A DNA stretch of 6,343 nt from an uncultured Muribaculaceae bacterium. GTDB taxonomy: Bacteria; Bacteroidota; Bacteroidia; Bacteroidales; Muribaculaceae. Position numbers and translations under genes: made by a program. The stretch is from contig CAJUSN010000136.1 of the NCBI GenBank assembly GCA_910589095.1, positions 1 through 6,343 on the forward strand. Direction: 5' to 3'. Of the stretch, positions 1 through 6,103 are shown piece by piece (position 1 is the stretch's first letter; each line of letters starts with the position of its first letter). The notes under the pieces were generated by a model that was not told the DNA's origin, searched no databases, and saw only the letters and a program-made list of their open reading frames with translations.

Positions 1-121
1 GTTTGGCAAGCCAGTGCCTCTAAGTTATATGAACGCAAAAGCCCACCACTATTTTTATTGGTTGGGCAATAACATTGGCAATATTGCAAAACAACCAAAA
101 ATAGTTCTAAAATATGTATAA
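1..121 (+). CDS. Possible 3' end of an upstream gene (partial, unrecognised)
   Basis: Reading from base 2, a frame stays open from the window edge to a TAA at 119-121, giving 39 residues that end in PKIVLKYV. The stop overlaps the ATG of the next gene by eight bases (ATGTATAA at 114-121), an arrangement common in bacterial operons. I recognise no family; the tail is rich in aromatic residues, Asn and Lys. Another frame, from base 1, is open to a stop at 70-72, and a 39-codon open stretch arises by chance fairly often. The call therefore rests mainly on the overlap and the sensible residue composition. If it is real, the small membrane protein that follows is probably translated from the same message. 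Confidence 0.3.
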   Translation, partial: FGKPVPLSYMNAKAHHYFYWLGNNIGNIAKQPKIVLKYV

Positions 122-428
122 TACATGGAGGCCAAACAATCAAAATGCGACATCTAATAAAAACGAGGACATGATTCCAGTTGTTCAGAGGCCAGAATCG
201 GAACAGTCCGAGGGTTGCAAGATAGTGAACTTGTTGTCAATATCGTTTGCGATACTAGGTATATTATGCATCCTTGTGGGTACATACCTTGCTGGCAAAT
301 CATACCGATTTGATTGGCTTATCTTTGTTGGTGGGGTAATCTCCGGTATGTTCAATTTTGGATGGGCTGTGGTAATGCGTGTATGTGCGCTCTACATGAG
401 AACGCACGAACCTATAATCCATAAATAG
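114..428 (+). CDS. Small hypothetical protein with two membrane helices
   Basis: This 104-residue protein belongs to no family I recognise. Residues 1-35 are polar and rich in Asn, Gln and Glu, with no signal peptide. Two hydrophobic stretches follow: one at about 37-60 (starting IVNLLSISFAIL) and one at about 67-93 (starting DWLIFVGGVISG). They are joined by a short basic loop (GKSYRFD), and the protein ends in a short polar tail (RTHEPIIHK). It is probably an inner-membrane hairpin protein. The ATG at 114 is the first in frame and overlaps a possible upstream stop codon; a second ATG lies at codon 20. No Shine-Dalgarno or clear -7 box precedes it, which fits an internal position in an operon. 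The stretch is more A+T-rich than the genes to its right, so it may be accessory DNA. The hydrophobic pattern favours a real gene, but it has no homology support here. Confidence 0.6.
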   Translation: MYNTWRPNNQNATSNKNEDMIPVVQRPESEQSEGCKIVNLLSISFAILGILCILVGTYLAGKSYRFDWLIFVGGVISGMFNFGWAVVMRVCALYMRTHEPIIHK

Positions 429-449
429 AATAGTAGGTTATTCAATCTG

Positions 450-457
450 TAACTTTG
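450..457 (+). promoter_or_regulatory. Possible -7 box (TAnnTTTG) downstream of the small membrane-protein gene
   Basis: TAACTTTG at 450-457 matches the Bacteroidetes -7 consensus TAnnTTTG exactly. No TTTG stands at the usual distance of about 20 bases upstream. It lies 21 bases after the stop of the small membrane-protein gene, with no gene on the same strand before the stem-loop at 544-589. If active, it would drive a short non-coding transcript. An eight-base motif with two free positions in A+T-rich DNA can occur by chance. Confidence 0.25.
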
Positions 458-543
458 TATATAATTACCTATTTTTATTATGTGTTCTGATAGCTCATAT
501 CGTATTTCACAACTTGCAGCGAAAAATGTTGAGCATTAAATAT

Positions 544-589
544 AAGCCGGCGGATGTTAGGTGGTATTCCTCAAAACCTCCGCCGGCTT
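544..589. terminator. Long-looped stem-loop between convergent genes, probable terminator
   Basis: A perfect 11-base-pair stem is formed by AAGCCGGCGGA (544-554) and TCCGCCGGCTT (579-589), separated by a 24-base loop. It begins 19 bases past the fusA2 stop codon (minus-strand direction) and also lies 115 bases past the plus-strand gene, so it could serve both. U-tracts are weak on both sides: TTTAGTT on the plus strand and TATATTTA on the minus strand. It is therefore an imperfect intrinsic terminator, but the only strong one in the gap. It may also protect the fusA2 3' end. Confidence 0.6.
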
Positions 590-608
590 TAGTTCGTGAA
601 TGCTTTAA

Positions 609-2765
609 TTATTCTTCAGAATTCTTCTCAGCATATTCTTTGAGTAGTTTTTCCTGTACGTCACCGGGTACGAGTTCGTAGGACGCGAACTTCATGGTGA
701 ACGAAGAACGTCCGCCTGTGATCGAGCTCAGAGCGGTGGAGTAGCTTGACATCTCTTTCAAAGGCACCTTGGCTTGGATTTTCTCGAAGCCGTCCTCGCT
801 GGACATACCCATGATTATTGCACGGCGTCCCTGAAGATCACTCATTACGTCGCCCATAACATCGCCGGGCACCATCACTTCTACGTCATAAACCGGTTCC
901 AGCACCTTAGGATTGGCATTGCGGAAGGCTTCGCTGAATGCGTTGCGGCCAGCCAGACGGAATGAGATTTCATTGGAGTCAACGGGGTGCATTTTGCCGT
1001 CGTAGATGCATACGCGCACATCGCGGGCATACGAACCGGTGAGAGGGCCTTGTTCCATGCGGTCCATCAATCCCTTGACTATAGCCGGGATGAATCGTGC
1101 GTCGATAGCGCCGCCTACAATACAGTTGCAGACCACCAGCTTGCCGCCCCATTGCAGAGGAATCTCCTGAGTATCGCGTACGTTCATCTTGAATTCCTGG
1201 TTGCCGAATCGGTAGGTGTCAGGTGCTGGCATCCCTTCGGTGTATGGTTCGATAACCAGATGCACTTCGCCAAACTGACCTGCGCCACCTGATTGTTTTT
1301 TATGGCGATAGTCAGCGCGAGCTGCTTTGGTGATGGTTTCGCGATAGGGGATTTTGGGCTCTTCAAACATGATGGGGAGCTTGTCGTTGTTTTCCACTCG
1401 CCATTTCAGTGTGCGCAGGTGGAATTCTCCCTGACCCGAAAGAATTGTTTGCTTCAGTTCTTTTGACTGTTCAACCTCCCAAGTGGGATCTTCCTCATGC
1501 ATGCGCGTGAGGATAACAGAGAGTTTTTCTGAATCGCTTTCTGTTACGGGACGGATTGCGCGCTGATATTTAGGCGCGGGATATTTCACGAAATCGAATC
1601 GGTAGTCGCATCCCTTTTCATCCAAAGTGTTACCCGTGCGAGCGTCTTTAAGCTTGACGGTGGCACCTATATCACCGGCGCAGAGTTTATCTACCGGAGT
1701 TTTGATTTGTCCGCACACGCAATAGAGCTGAGCGATACGTTCTTTTGAATCACGGCTCACATTGTCAAGGTCAACACCCGGTGTCAATGTGCCTGACATA
1801 ACCTTGAAGTAGCTTACTTCGCCAATATGAGGCTCAACAGTTGTTTTGAACATGAACAACGACAGAGGTCCATTGCTGTCGGGAGCAACCGAGCGGCCTT
1901 CTACATCCTCAGGTGCCGGCATATCTTCTACAAATGGCACCACATTACCGAGGAATTCCATCATGCGACGTACACCCATATCTTTTTCAGCGCTTACGCA
2001 GAACACAGGATAGAGTGAGCGGTCCACAAGACCCTTGCGGATACCTTCACGCATTTCATCTTCACTCAAGTGGCCCTGTTCGAAGAATTTCTCCATGAGG
2101 GTCTCGTCGTTTTCAGCGGCTGCTTCAACGAGTTGCTGATGCAGTTCCTGAGCGCGTTCCATCTCTTCGGCAGGGATATCTTCTATGGTAGGCACACCTC
2201 CATCAGGTCCCCAGGAGTATTTTTTCATGAGCAGAACATCGATCATGGCGTTGAACGACGGACCGGTGCTGAGGGGATATTGCACAAGAACAATCTTGTT
2301 GCCATACACCTCTTTCATCTGTTCCACAACATTTTCAAAGTCGGCTTTTTCACCGTCTAGCTGGTTGAGGGCGAATATCACAGGCTTTTTTACTTTACCT
2401 ACGGTGCGGAATATATTATGTGTTCCCACTTCAACACCATATTGTGAGTTTATCACAATGACGGCGGTGTCGGTTACGTTGAGGGCTGTGATTGCGCTGC
2501 CCACGAAGTCATCCGCGCCGGGGCAATCTATCACATTTAGTTTCTTATTGAGGAATTCGGCATAGAACACAGTTGAAAACACTGAGTAGCCATATTCTTT
2601 TTCCACGGGGAAATAGTCACTTACGGTGTTTTTGCCGTTAACAGTGCCGCGACGTTTTATAACTCCACACTCGTAGAGCATAGCTTCAGCGAGTGTGGTT
2701 TTACCCGAGCCTTTGCTGCCGAGCAAGGCTATGTTCTTAATCTCGTTGGTTTGATAAACTTTCAT
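609..2765 (-). CDS. fusA2: Elongation factor G paralogue EF-G2 (non-canonical GTPase domain)
   Basis: This 718-residue translational GTPase-fold protein resembles the EF-G2 of gut Bacteroides rather than housekeeping EF-G; it moves tRNA and mRNA on the ribosome in the cytoplasm. The P-loop is GSKGSGKT (16-23), where ordinary EF-G has AHIDAGKT. Switch I reads EYGYS (57-61) instead of ERGIT. The G3 motif is DCPGADDF (80-87), where ordinary EF-G has DTPGHVDF, so the catalytic His is Ala84. G4 is NQLD (134-137) and G5 contains SA (258-259). Domain II starts near 300; domain III has SGQGEFHLR (443-451); domain IV has QSGGAGQFG (491-499) and the tip HPVDSNE (593-599), which keeps the conserved His; domain V has GDVMSDLQGRRA (638-649). 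Length is close to canonical EF-G (about 700). The B. thetaiotaomicron homologue lacks GTPase activity and is induced under carbon limitation by Cur; the same behaviour here is inferred. The ATG at 2765 matches the homologue's N-terminus MKVYQTNEIKN. Confidence 0.95.
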   Translation of the reverse strand: MKVYQTNEIKNIALLGSKGSGKTTLAEAMLYECGVIKRRGTVNGKNTVSDYFPVEKEYGYSVFSTVFYAEFLNKKLNVIDCPGADDFVGSAITALNVTDTAVIVINSQYGVEVGTHNIFRTVGKVKKPVIFALNQLDGEKADFENVVEQMKEVYGNKIVLVQYPLSTGPSFNAMIDVLLMKKYSWGPDGGVPTIEDIPAEEMERAQELHQQLVEAAAENDETLMEKFFEQGHLSEDEMREGIRKGLVDRSLYPVFCVSAEKDMGVRRMMEFLGNVVPFVEDMPAPEDVEGRSVAPDSNGPLSLFMFKTTVEPHIGEVSYFKVMSGTLTPGVDLDNVSRDSKERIAQLYCVCGQIKTPVDKLCAGDIGATVKLKDARTGNTLDEKGCDYRFDFVKYPAPKYQRAIRPVTESDSEKLSVILTRMHEEDPTWEVEQSKELKQTILSGQGEFHLRTLKWRVENNDKLPIMFEEPKIPYRETITKAARADYRHKKQSGGAGQFGEVHLVIEPYTEGMPAPDTYRFGNQEFKMNVRDTQEIPLQWGGKLVVCNCIVGGAIDARFIPAIVKGLMDRMEQGPLTGSYARDVRVCIYDGKMHPVDSNEISFRLAGRNAFSEAFRNANPKVLEPVYDVEVMVPGDVMGDVMSDLQGRRAIIMGMSSEDGFEKIQAKVPLKEMSSYSTALSSITGGRSSFTMKFASYELVPGDVQEKLLKEYAEKNSEE

Positions 2766-2805
2766 GCTATCAGATGTTTACGTGAATTATTTTGAGTTCA
2801 TTGCG

Positions 2806-2830
2806 TTTCCGGCGCTTTTCGCTTCGGAAA
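2806..2830 (-). promoter_or_regulatory. Hairpin in the probable fusA2 5' leader
   Basis: Bases 2806-2830 form a stem of TTTCCG with CGGAAA and an inner GCG with CGC around a five-base loop; one side carries a two-base TT bulge. It lies about 40 bases upstream of the fusA2 ATG and would be in the transcript if transcription starts near 2833. No U-tract follows on the minus strand, so it does not look like a terminator. It may stabilise the message or be a control point. Confidence 0.4.
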
Positions 2831-2837
2831 TCGTCCG

Positions 2838-2844
2838 CAAAATA
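2838..2844 (-). promoter_or_regulatory. Weak -7-like box for fusA2
   Basis: On the minus strand the sequence reads TATTTTG, one base shorter than the consensus TAnnTTTG, and no TTTG stands about 20 bases upstream. A poor core promoter would fit a gene that needs an activator, as known for B. thetaiotaomicron fusA2 and Cur. It would give a leader of about 65-70 bases. The placement is uncertain. Confidence 0.25.
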
Positions 2845-2860
2845 GTAATAAAATCTCAAT

Positions 2861-2892
2861 CACGTGCATTTTGGTAATATGTTCTACAACAT
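2861..2892. promoter_or_regulatory. Palindromes upstream of fusA2, possible activator sites
   Basis: Two small palindromes lie upstream of the proposed fusA2 -7 box: CACGTG (2861-2866) and the inverted repeat ATGTT-CTAC-AACAT (2879-2892). If transcription starts near 2833 they fall at about -30 and -50, the usual place for activator binding. I do not know the Cur recognition sequence well enough to match it. Short palindromes are common in A+T-rich spacers, so this is only a candidate. Confidence 0.2.
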
Positions 2893-2976
2893 GTTTTTTA
2901 AATTTTATTGCACTGTTTTTCCATTCCGGCCTTATTGTTTTTTACCTTTACCGATGGCTATACTCCACTTTTTAAG

Positions 2977-2984
2977 TACTTTTG
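2977..2984 (+). promoter_or_regulatory. Promoter -7 box (TACTTTTG) of the mutarotase gene
   Basis: TACTTTTG is an exact match to the Bacteroidetes -7 consensus TAnnTTTG and is the same sequence used by the gene at 6104. The -33 position has only GATG instead of TTTG. Transcription would start near 2988-2991 and leave a leader of about 26 bases before the ATG at 3017. Confidence 0.65.
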
Positions 2985-3016
2985 CAGTGCTAAATCATTA
3001 AAATTGCATTGTGAAC

Positions 3017-3406
3017 ATGGACGAATCATTTAACAAAATATATCCCGTTAAGAAATTTCAAGGATCAACGCGGCGTGTGGTGCAGTTCCTGTCTCTGCGT
3101 GACAATCCTGAACTCATAGCGGAATATCGACGCCTTCATTCTCGTGAATATATATGGCAGGAAATAATTAATGGTATTCGCGAGGTTGGAATCCTTGAAA
3201 TGGAGATCTACATATGTGGGACTAGACTTGTGATGATCCTTGAAGTTCCTGCCGATTTTGATTGGAATGTTTCAATGGAGAGGTTGTCAAGGCTTCCGCG
3301 TCAACAAGAGTGGGAGAATACCGTGGCGCGTTTTCAAGCTGCTCTGCCTGGGCAGAGTTCATCGGAAAAGTGGTGTCCGATGGAGCGTATGTTCCACCTT
3401 TACTAA
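3017..3406 (+). CDS. Sugar mutarotase of the RhaM / DUF718 family
   Basis: This 129-residue cytoplasmic protein belongs to the L-rhamnose mutarotase family (RhaM/YiiL, COG3254), which interconverts the alpha and beta anomers of deoxy-sugars so that kinases or isomerases receive the right form. The family core starts at RRVVQFLSL (residues 19-27). EYRRLH (36-41) carries Tyr37 and His41 with the spacing of the E. coli RhaM active-site Tyr18 and His22; Trp47 follows. The middle strands GILEMEIYICGTRLVMILE and the C-terminal MERMFHLY are typical. Bacteroides relatives of this type are annotated as rhamnose or fucose mutarotases, so the substrate is open. No isomerase, kinase or transporter gene adjoins it; it is divergent from fusA2. 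The N-terminus is about 17 residues longer than usual. The ATG at 3017 was preferred to a GTG at 3011, six bases upstream in frame; both fit the -7 box at 2977. Confidence 0.85.
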   Translation: MDESFNKIYPVKKFQGSTRRVVQFLSLRDNPELIAEYRRLHSREYIWQEIINGIREVGILEMEIYICGTRLVMILEVPADFDWNVSMERLSRLPRQQEWENTVARFQAALPGQSSSEKWCPMERMFHLY

Positions 3407-3416
3407 TCCTAATTAG
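3403..3416. repeat. Small palindrome spanning both stop codons of convergent genes
   Basis: CTAAT (3403-3407) and ATTAG (3412-3416) flank a four-base loop. The palindrome contains the TAA of the plus-strand gene and the TAA of the minus-strand gene, which end only six bases apart. The stem is five A+T-rich pairs with no T-run after it, so it is unlikely to terminate transcription. Confidence 0.4.
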
Positions 3417-4618
3417 AAACGCGCGCCCACAACGAGCGAAAGCGATTCGATGGAATTAAAAAACGTGTAGCGTTTCGTGAAATATAAGTTTCCGTCAAAT
3501 CTACCCATGAGGGAAGCAAACAAGGCTTTGTGGTTGTAAACAACTGACAGCCTGGCGTGGGCGCTGGTCGCAAACATGCTCCGCTCATCATCGGTGGAGT
3601 CGTGGAAAAACCGGCGATAACCGGCCGATGGAAATACTGTGACGTTCAGTAACCATTTTTGGGGACGGATAGCCCAGTTATAGGCATAACCTCCACAAAT
3701 GCCGTAGTCGGTGTAGCGATATTTGTAGTTCATTCCCAACACCGGTAAGTAATCCTTCATTTCCTGCGGCAATGATGAGAAGTTGAAGTTTATGTTCTGG
3801 TGGCTGTAGGAAATTCCGAGGAGCCAACTACCGGCGCTTTTAAGCTGATACTTTGAAAAGCAGAATGCGGCTGCATGCGAATACCTTCCAAAGTTGAAGA
3901 TATAGAAAGCTTCGGCCGACACGTTTTTATGATCTATGGCGTCGAAGTCGTAGGGGAGTAGATCACCTTTGTAATCACCGAAGCGAGTTATGTGGGTGTT
4001 TCCCTTGGTGGAGGTGATGTCGAGATTGGCGAAGATTCTCGAGCAGGTGAAATTGAAGTTGAAGTTGCTGCGGTTGTTCTTTTTCCCTCCGAAAATATCG
4101 GAGGTTTTGGCCGTGTAGCCTGCACTTACTGCCATGAAGCTTATGTAGAGGCCCACGTCGGTATAAAGATCGGAATTGATATGCAATATGTCGCTCGACT
4201 TTTCTGAGAAGAGCATCATATAGCTTTCCATCCAGTTGTAGCTGCGCCCTGTCACTTTCCAATTCTTGCCTGTGGCTTGCACGTATTCCGGACGGTAGGA
4301 GTTGAACGTTTTGTCGCCCCAATCATATATACGCAGCAAGAATCGGGCGAAGCGCGGATATTTTATGCGTTTGTCGTGAAGCATGAATCCTGTGTCATAC
4401 AGCTGCTTGTACCAAGGTTTGTTGGCAAACGCAATTGAATCGGCCACAAGAATGGAGTCATTGGGCTCCATTATAGTTGAATCAATGGGTATAGTTACGC
4501 TTTGCCGGACAACGTGGGGTATAGAATCGGCAATGTTGCACTCTTCTGCGGCCTTAGCCGCTGAAAAGCACAACATTGCTAATAACGTTATGACGATATA
4601 CTTGAGTTTATCCGGCAT
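3413..4618 (-). CDS. DUF4421 family exported protein, probable outer-membrane beta-barrel
   Basis: This 401-residue protein of unknown function resembles the DUF4421 family of Bacteroidetes. Residues 1-23 form a signal peptide: a basic start, a hydrophobic core (YIVITLLAMLCF), and an AKA cleavage motif before AEE. Family-like segments are KTFNSYRPEYVQATGKNW (103-120), followed by NWMESY, and DVGLYISFMAVSAGY (154-168). The rest is a run of alternating polar and aromatic strands such as NFNFNFTCSRIF and INFNFSSL, and it ends in VVGARF. A terminal Phe after a beta-strand is typical of outer-membrane barrel proteins, so insertion in the outer membrane is inferred. The ATG at 4618 was chosen because it fits the promoter at 4640-4647 and starts the signal peptide; an in-frame TTG lies six bases upstream. 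It follows the choloylglycine hydrolase-like gene on the same strand after 51 bases but has its own -7 box. Confidence 0.8.
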   Translation of the reverse strand: MPDKLKYIVITLLAMLCFSAAKAAEECNIADSIPHVVRQSVTIPIDSTIMEPNDSILVADSIAFANKPWYKQLYDTGFMLHDKRIKYPRFARFLLRIYDWGDKTFNSYRPEYVQATGKNWKVTGRSYNWMESYMMLFSEKSSDILHINSDLYTDVGLYISFMAVSAGYTAKTSDIFGGKKNNRSNFNFNFTCSRIFANLDITSTKGNTHITRFGDYKGDLLPYDFDAIDHKNVSAEAFYIFNFGRYSHAAAFCFSKYQLKSAGSWLLGISYSHQNINFNFSSLPQEMKDYLPVLGMNYKYRYTDYGICGGYAYNWAIRPQKWLLNVTVFPSAGYRRFFHDSTDDERSMFATSAHARLSVVYNHKALFASLMGRFDGNLYFTKRYTFFNSIESLSLVVGARF

Positions 4619-4639
4619 GGACAATGGTAAATGTTAGTG

Positions 4640-4647
4640 CAAAGTTA
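4640..4647 (-). promoter_or_regulatory. Promoter -7 box (TAACTTTG) of the DUF4421 gene
   Basis: On the minus strand the sequence reads TAACTTTG, an exact TAnnTTTG match, in the 51-base gap after the upstream gene. A start near 4633-4636 leaves a leader of about 15-18 bases to the ATG at 4618. A -33 TTTG is not seen at the ideal distance; a TTG lies about 23 bases upstream, overlapping the stop codon of the preceding gene. Confidence 0.6.
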
Positions 4648-4669
4648 CGCATTTACCTCCAATCGGCCA

Positions 4670-5713
4670 TCAATACATGGGTACAAATCCAGGATTTTTC
4701 TCAAACAGCTTGGTTACATCGCCACACACCGACGTGTGTTTGGACGTGTTGAATTTAAGTATCGGGGCTCCCTTACGCAAGTCGCATTTCTTGAGGTCCA
4801 CGTAATAAATTCCTTCGCTCGTTGCCATATCGAAATAGTACAGTTTGTCGCGCAGATTGGAGAACGAACGCCATTGTGTCATTGATACGTTAGGCTCAGT
4901 TTCTATGGCATAGTGGTACGGAACCGAAACGTTCATCAAGATACTGCGTATTATGGCCAGACCCTCTTTTGTGTCACCTGTTTTGGCCACATGCTTGGCA
5001 AAGAAGTCGCCTCTCACGAATCTGTCGGCGCTTCTTACTGTGCCGGGAAGCATGTTGGTTCCCCCAACGGCTGTCCAATAGTCGTTGATAGCCGTCATCT
5101 GTGGATATTGCGGATCATTTGTAAGCGCCAGCATGTCCTGACCCTCGTGAATGACCAGGTCGCCATCTTTGAATTCAAAAATTGCGCTGCGGCCTTCGGC
5201 GTCCGTAACGCCCCAATGCAGGGTTGACACTGTGCCACCGTCGAATGTGGCGCCCGAAATCGAGAAGTTCTGATCTTTCAGCTGAGCCACAAGTTCGGGA
5301 GTAGTGGCGTTCAGGTCAAGCATCCAAGCCACGAACATAGCCATTGACATAGGCGGCCGTCCCTGAGTGCGGTCATTCACATACACTGTTCCCTTGCAGA
5401 ACAGGCCGTTGACTGATAGTCCCTTTTCGTTCATCCCCTCGGTGATGCCGCTGTCATAGCTCACAGCATAAACGGCTCCATATTTCGAGGTCCACTTTAT
5501 GGCCCCCGGGGCATCACTGCCCACTTTCGCTATTCCTCTGGGATATACATAGAGATTCGTTGGAATGGGGGTTTTCCAATCGAGCGAGCGACCTACTATG
5601 CGCAAATTGTCATTGCCCACATAAAGTATTCTGGAACAGGCATCAGCCTTCATCCCTGAGCCTGCAAAGATTGCGAGCGCTGCGGCAGCTACGGCAAATA
5701 TTTTCTTTTTCAT
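4670..5713 (-). CDS. Exported choloylglycine hydrolase family enzyme (bile salt hydrolase-like)
   Basis: This 347-residue N-terminal-nucleophile hydrolase belongs to the choloylglycine hydrolase / penicillin V acylase family, which cleaves linear amide bonds such as those joining glycine or taurine to bile acids. Residues 1-25 are a signal peptide (MKKKIF, an Ala-rich core, then KADA). Cleavage there exposes Cys26, the expected catalytic N-terminal nucleophile, in ACSRILYVG. Other family residues are Arg42 and Asp45 in GRSLDW, Asn95 in GMNEKGL, Asn199 in LALTNDPQY, and Arg231 in RSADRFVR. WTSKYGAV, STLHWGVTD and NVSVPYHY also resemble the Bacteroides bile salt hydrolases. It is likely periplasmic. 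Length is usual for the exported Gram-negative branch (about 330-360). The ATG at 5713 was chosen over an upstream in-frame ATG at 5767 because it starts a clean signal peptide. The true substrate, bile salt or another N-acyl amide, cannot be told from sequence alone. No clear -7 box precedes it. Confidence 0.9.
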   Translation of the reverse strand: MKKKIFAVAAAALAIFAGSGMKADACSRILYVGNDNLRIVGRSLDWKTPIPTNLYVYPRGIAKVGSDAPGAIKWTSKYGAVYAVSYDSGITEGMNEKGLSVNGLFCKGTVYVNDRTQGRPPMSMAMFVAWMLDLNATTPELVAQLKDQNFSISGATFDGGTVSTLHWGVTDAEGRSAIFEFKDGDLVIHEGQDMLALTNDPQYPQMTAINDYWTAVGGTNMLPGTVRSADRFVRGDFFAKHVAKTGDTKEGLAIIRSILMNVSVPYHYAIETEPNVSMTQWRSFSNLRDKLYYFDMATSEGIYYVDLKKCDLRKGAPILKFNTSKHTSVCGDVTKLFEKNPGFVPMY

Positions 5714-6055
5714 GTTCTCTGACGTAAAAGGAGTTAATTCTATTATCCATATTAACGCCTTCCACACATGTAATGTTTTCTAATGGCCTTTATGCAGCTC
5801 CATTCTATTTAAAAACGATTTACTGTAGAACGTCAAGTTTAGAGTTGGAGGCACATACCGCCGGGACCGACCTTGACATATGAGATTTTGACGATATTGC
5901 TGCATATTACTCAAAACCATTAAGAATAATTTTTGCCACGGATTCAGGTAGGAACATACTCTCATCCATTTATCAACATGGTCGGCCATCACTGGCGTGG
6001 CTCCTTCACAATTGTCAACAGCCATTCCTTGAAAAATCACATCTCCGGCCTTTTA
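5714..6055. other. Divergent spacer of about 340 bases, no recognised gene
   Basis: This stretch separates the choloylglycine hydrolase-like gene (-) from the secreted-protein gene (+). A minus-strand frame of 86 codons lies at 5780-6040, with a GTG start and a later ATG (MAVDNC). Its product has no recognisable motif, signal peptide or membrane segment, and I doubt it is expressed. GTCAAG (5832-5837) and CTTGAC (5871-5876) form a distant inverted repeat. The nearest -7-like match for the leftward gene is TACATGTG (minus strand, 5765-5772), with one mismatch and no -33 partner. I see no RNA gene or mobile-element end. Confidence 0.5.
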
Positions 6056-6087
6056 TTTGCTTTAATCGATGCTTTTTCCTACTTTTG
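6056..6087 (+). promoter_or_regulatory. Bacteroidetes promoter (TTTG -33, TACTTTTG -7) of the gene at 6104
   Basis: TTTG at 6056-6059 and TACTTTTG at 6080-6087 match both consensus elements of the Bacteroidetes housekeeping sigma factor, with a spacer of 20 bases. This is the best promoter in the window. Transcription should start near 6091-6094, giving a leader of only about 10-13 bases before the ATG at 6104. Confidence 0.85.
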
Positions 6088-6103
6088 CTTAAATTATATC
6101 CCG

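Noticed and set aside
78..87. Ten-base palindrome GCAATATTGC upstream of the small membrane-protein gene
   Set aside because: It lies inside the possible upstream coding frame, has no partner site or promoter near it, and a single A+T-rich palindrome of this size can be chance.
774..2565. Several plus-strand open frames of 60-126 codons inside fusA2
   Set aside because: They lie antisense to a gene with clear EF-G motifs along its whole length and show no domain, signal peptide or promoter of their own.
3975..4322. Minus-strand frame of 115 codons inside the DUF4421 gene
   Set aside because: It overlaps the DUF4421 coding frame completely, is rich in Arg, Gln and Leu as out-of-frame reads often are, and has no start signal.
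4631..5227. Plus-strand frames opposite the choloylglycine hydrolase-like gene
   Set aside because: They are antisense to a well-supported enzyme gene and show no recognisable features.
5714..5767. An 18-codon longer N-terminus for the choloylglycine hydrolase-like protein
   Set aside because: The extension (MWKALIWIIELTPFTSEN) would put a second hydrophobic stretch before a complete signal peptide starting MKKKIF; the family starts at the latter.
5832..5876. Inverted repeat GTCAAG / CTTGAC considered as a hairpin or mobile-element end
   Set aside because: The six-base arms are 33 bases apart with no supporting pairs between, no target duplication and no transposase nearby.
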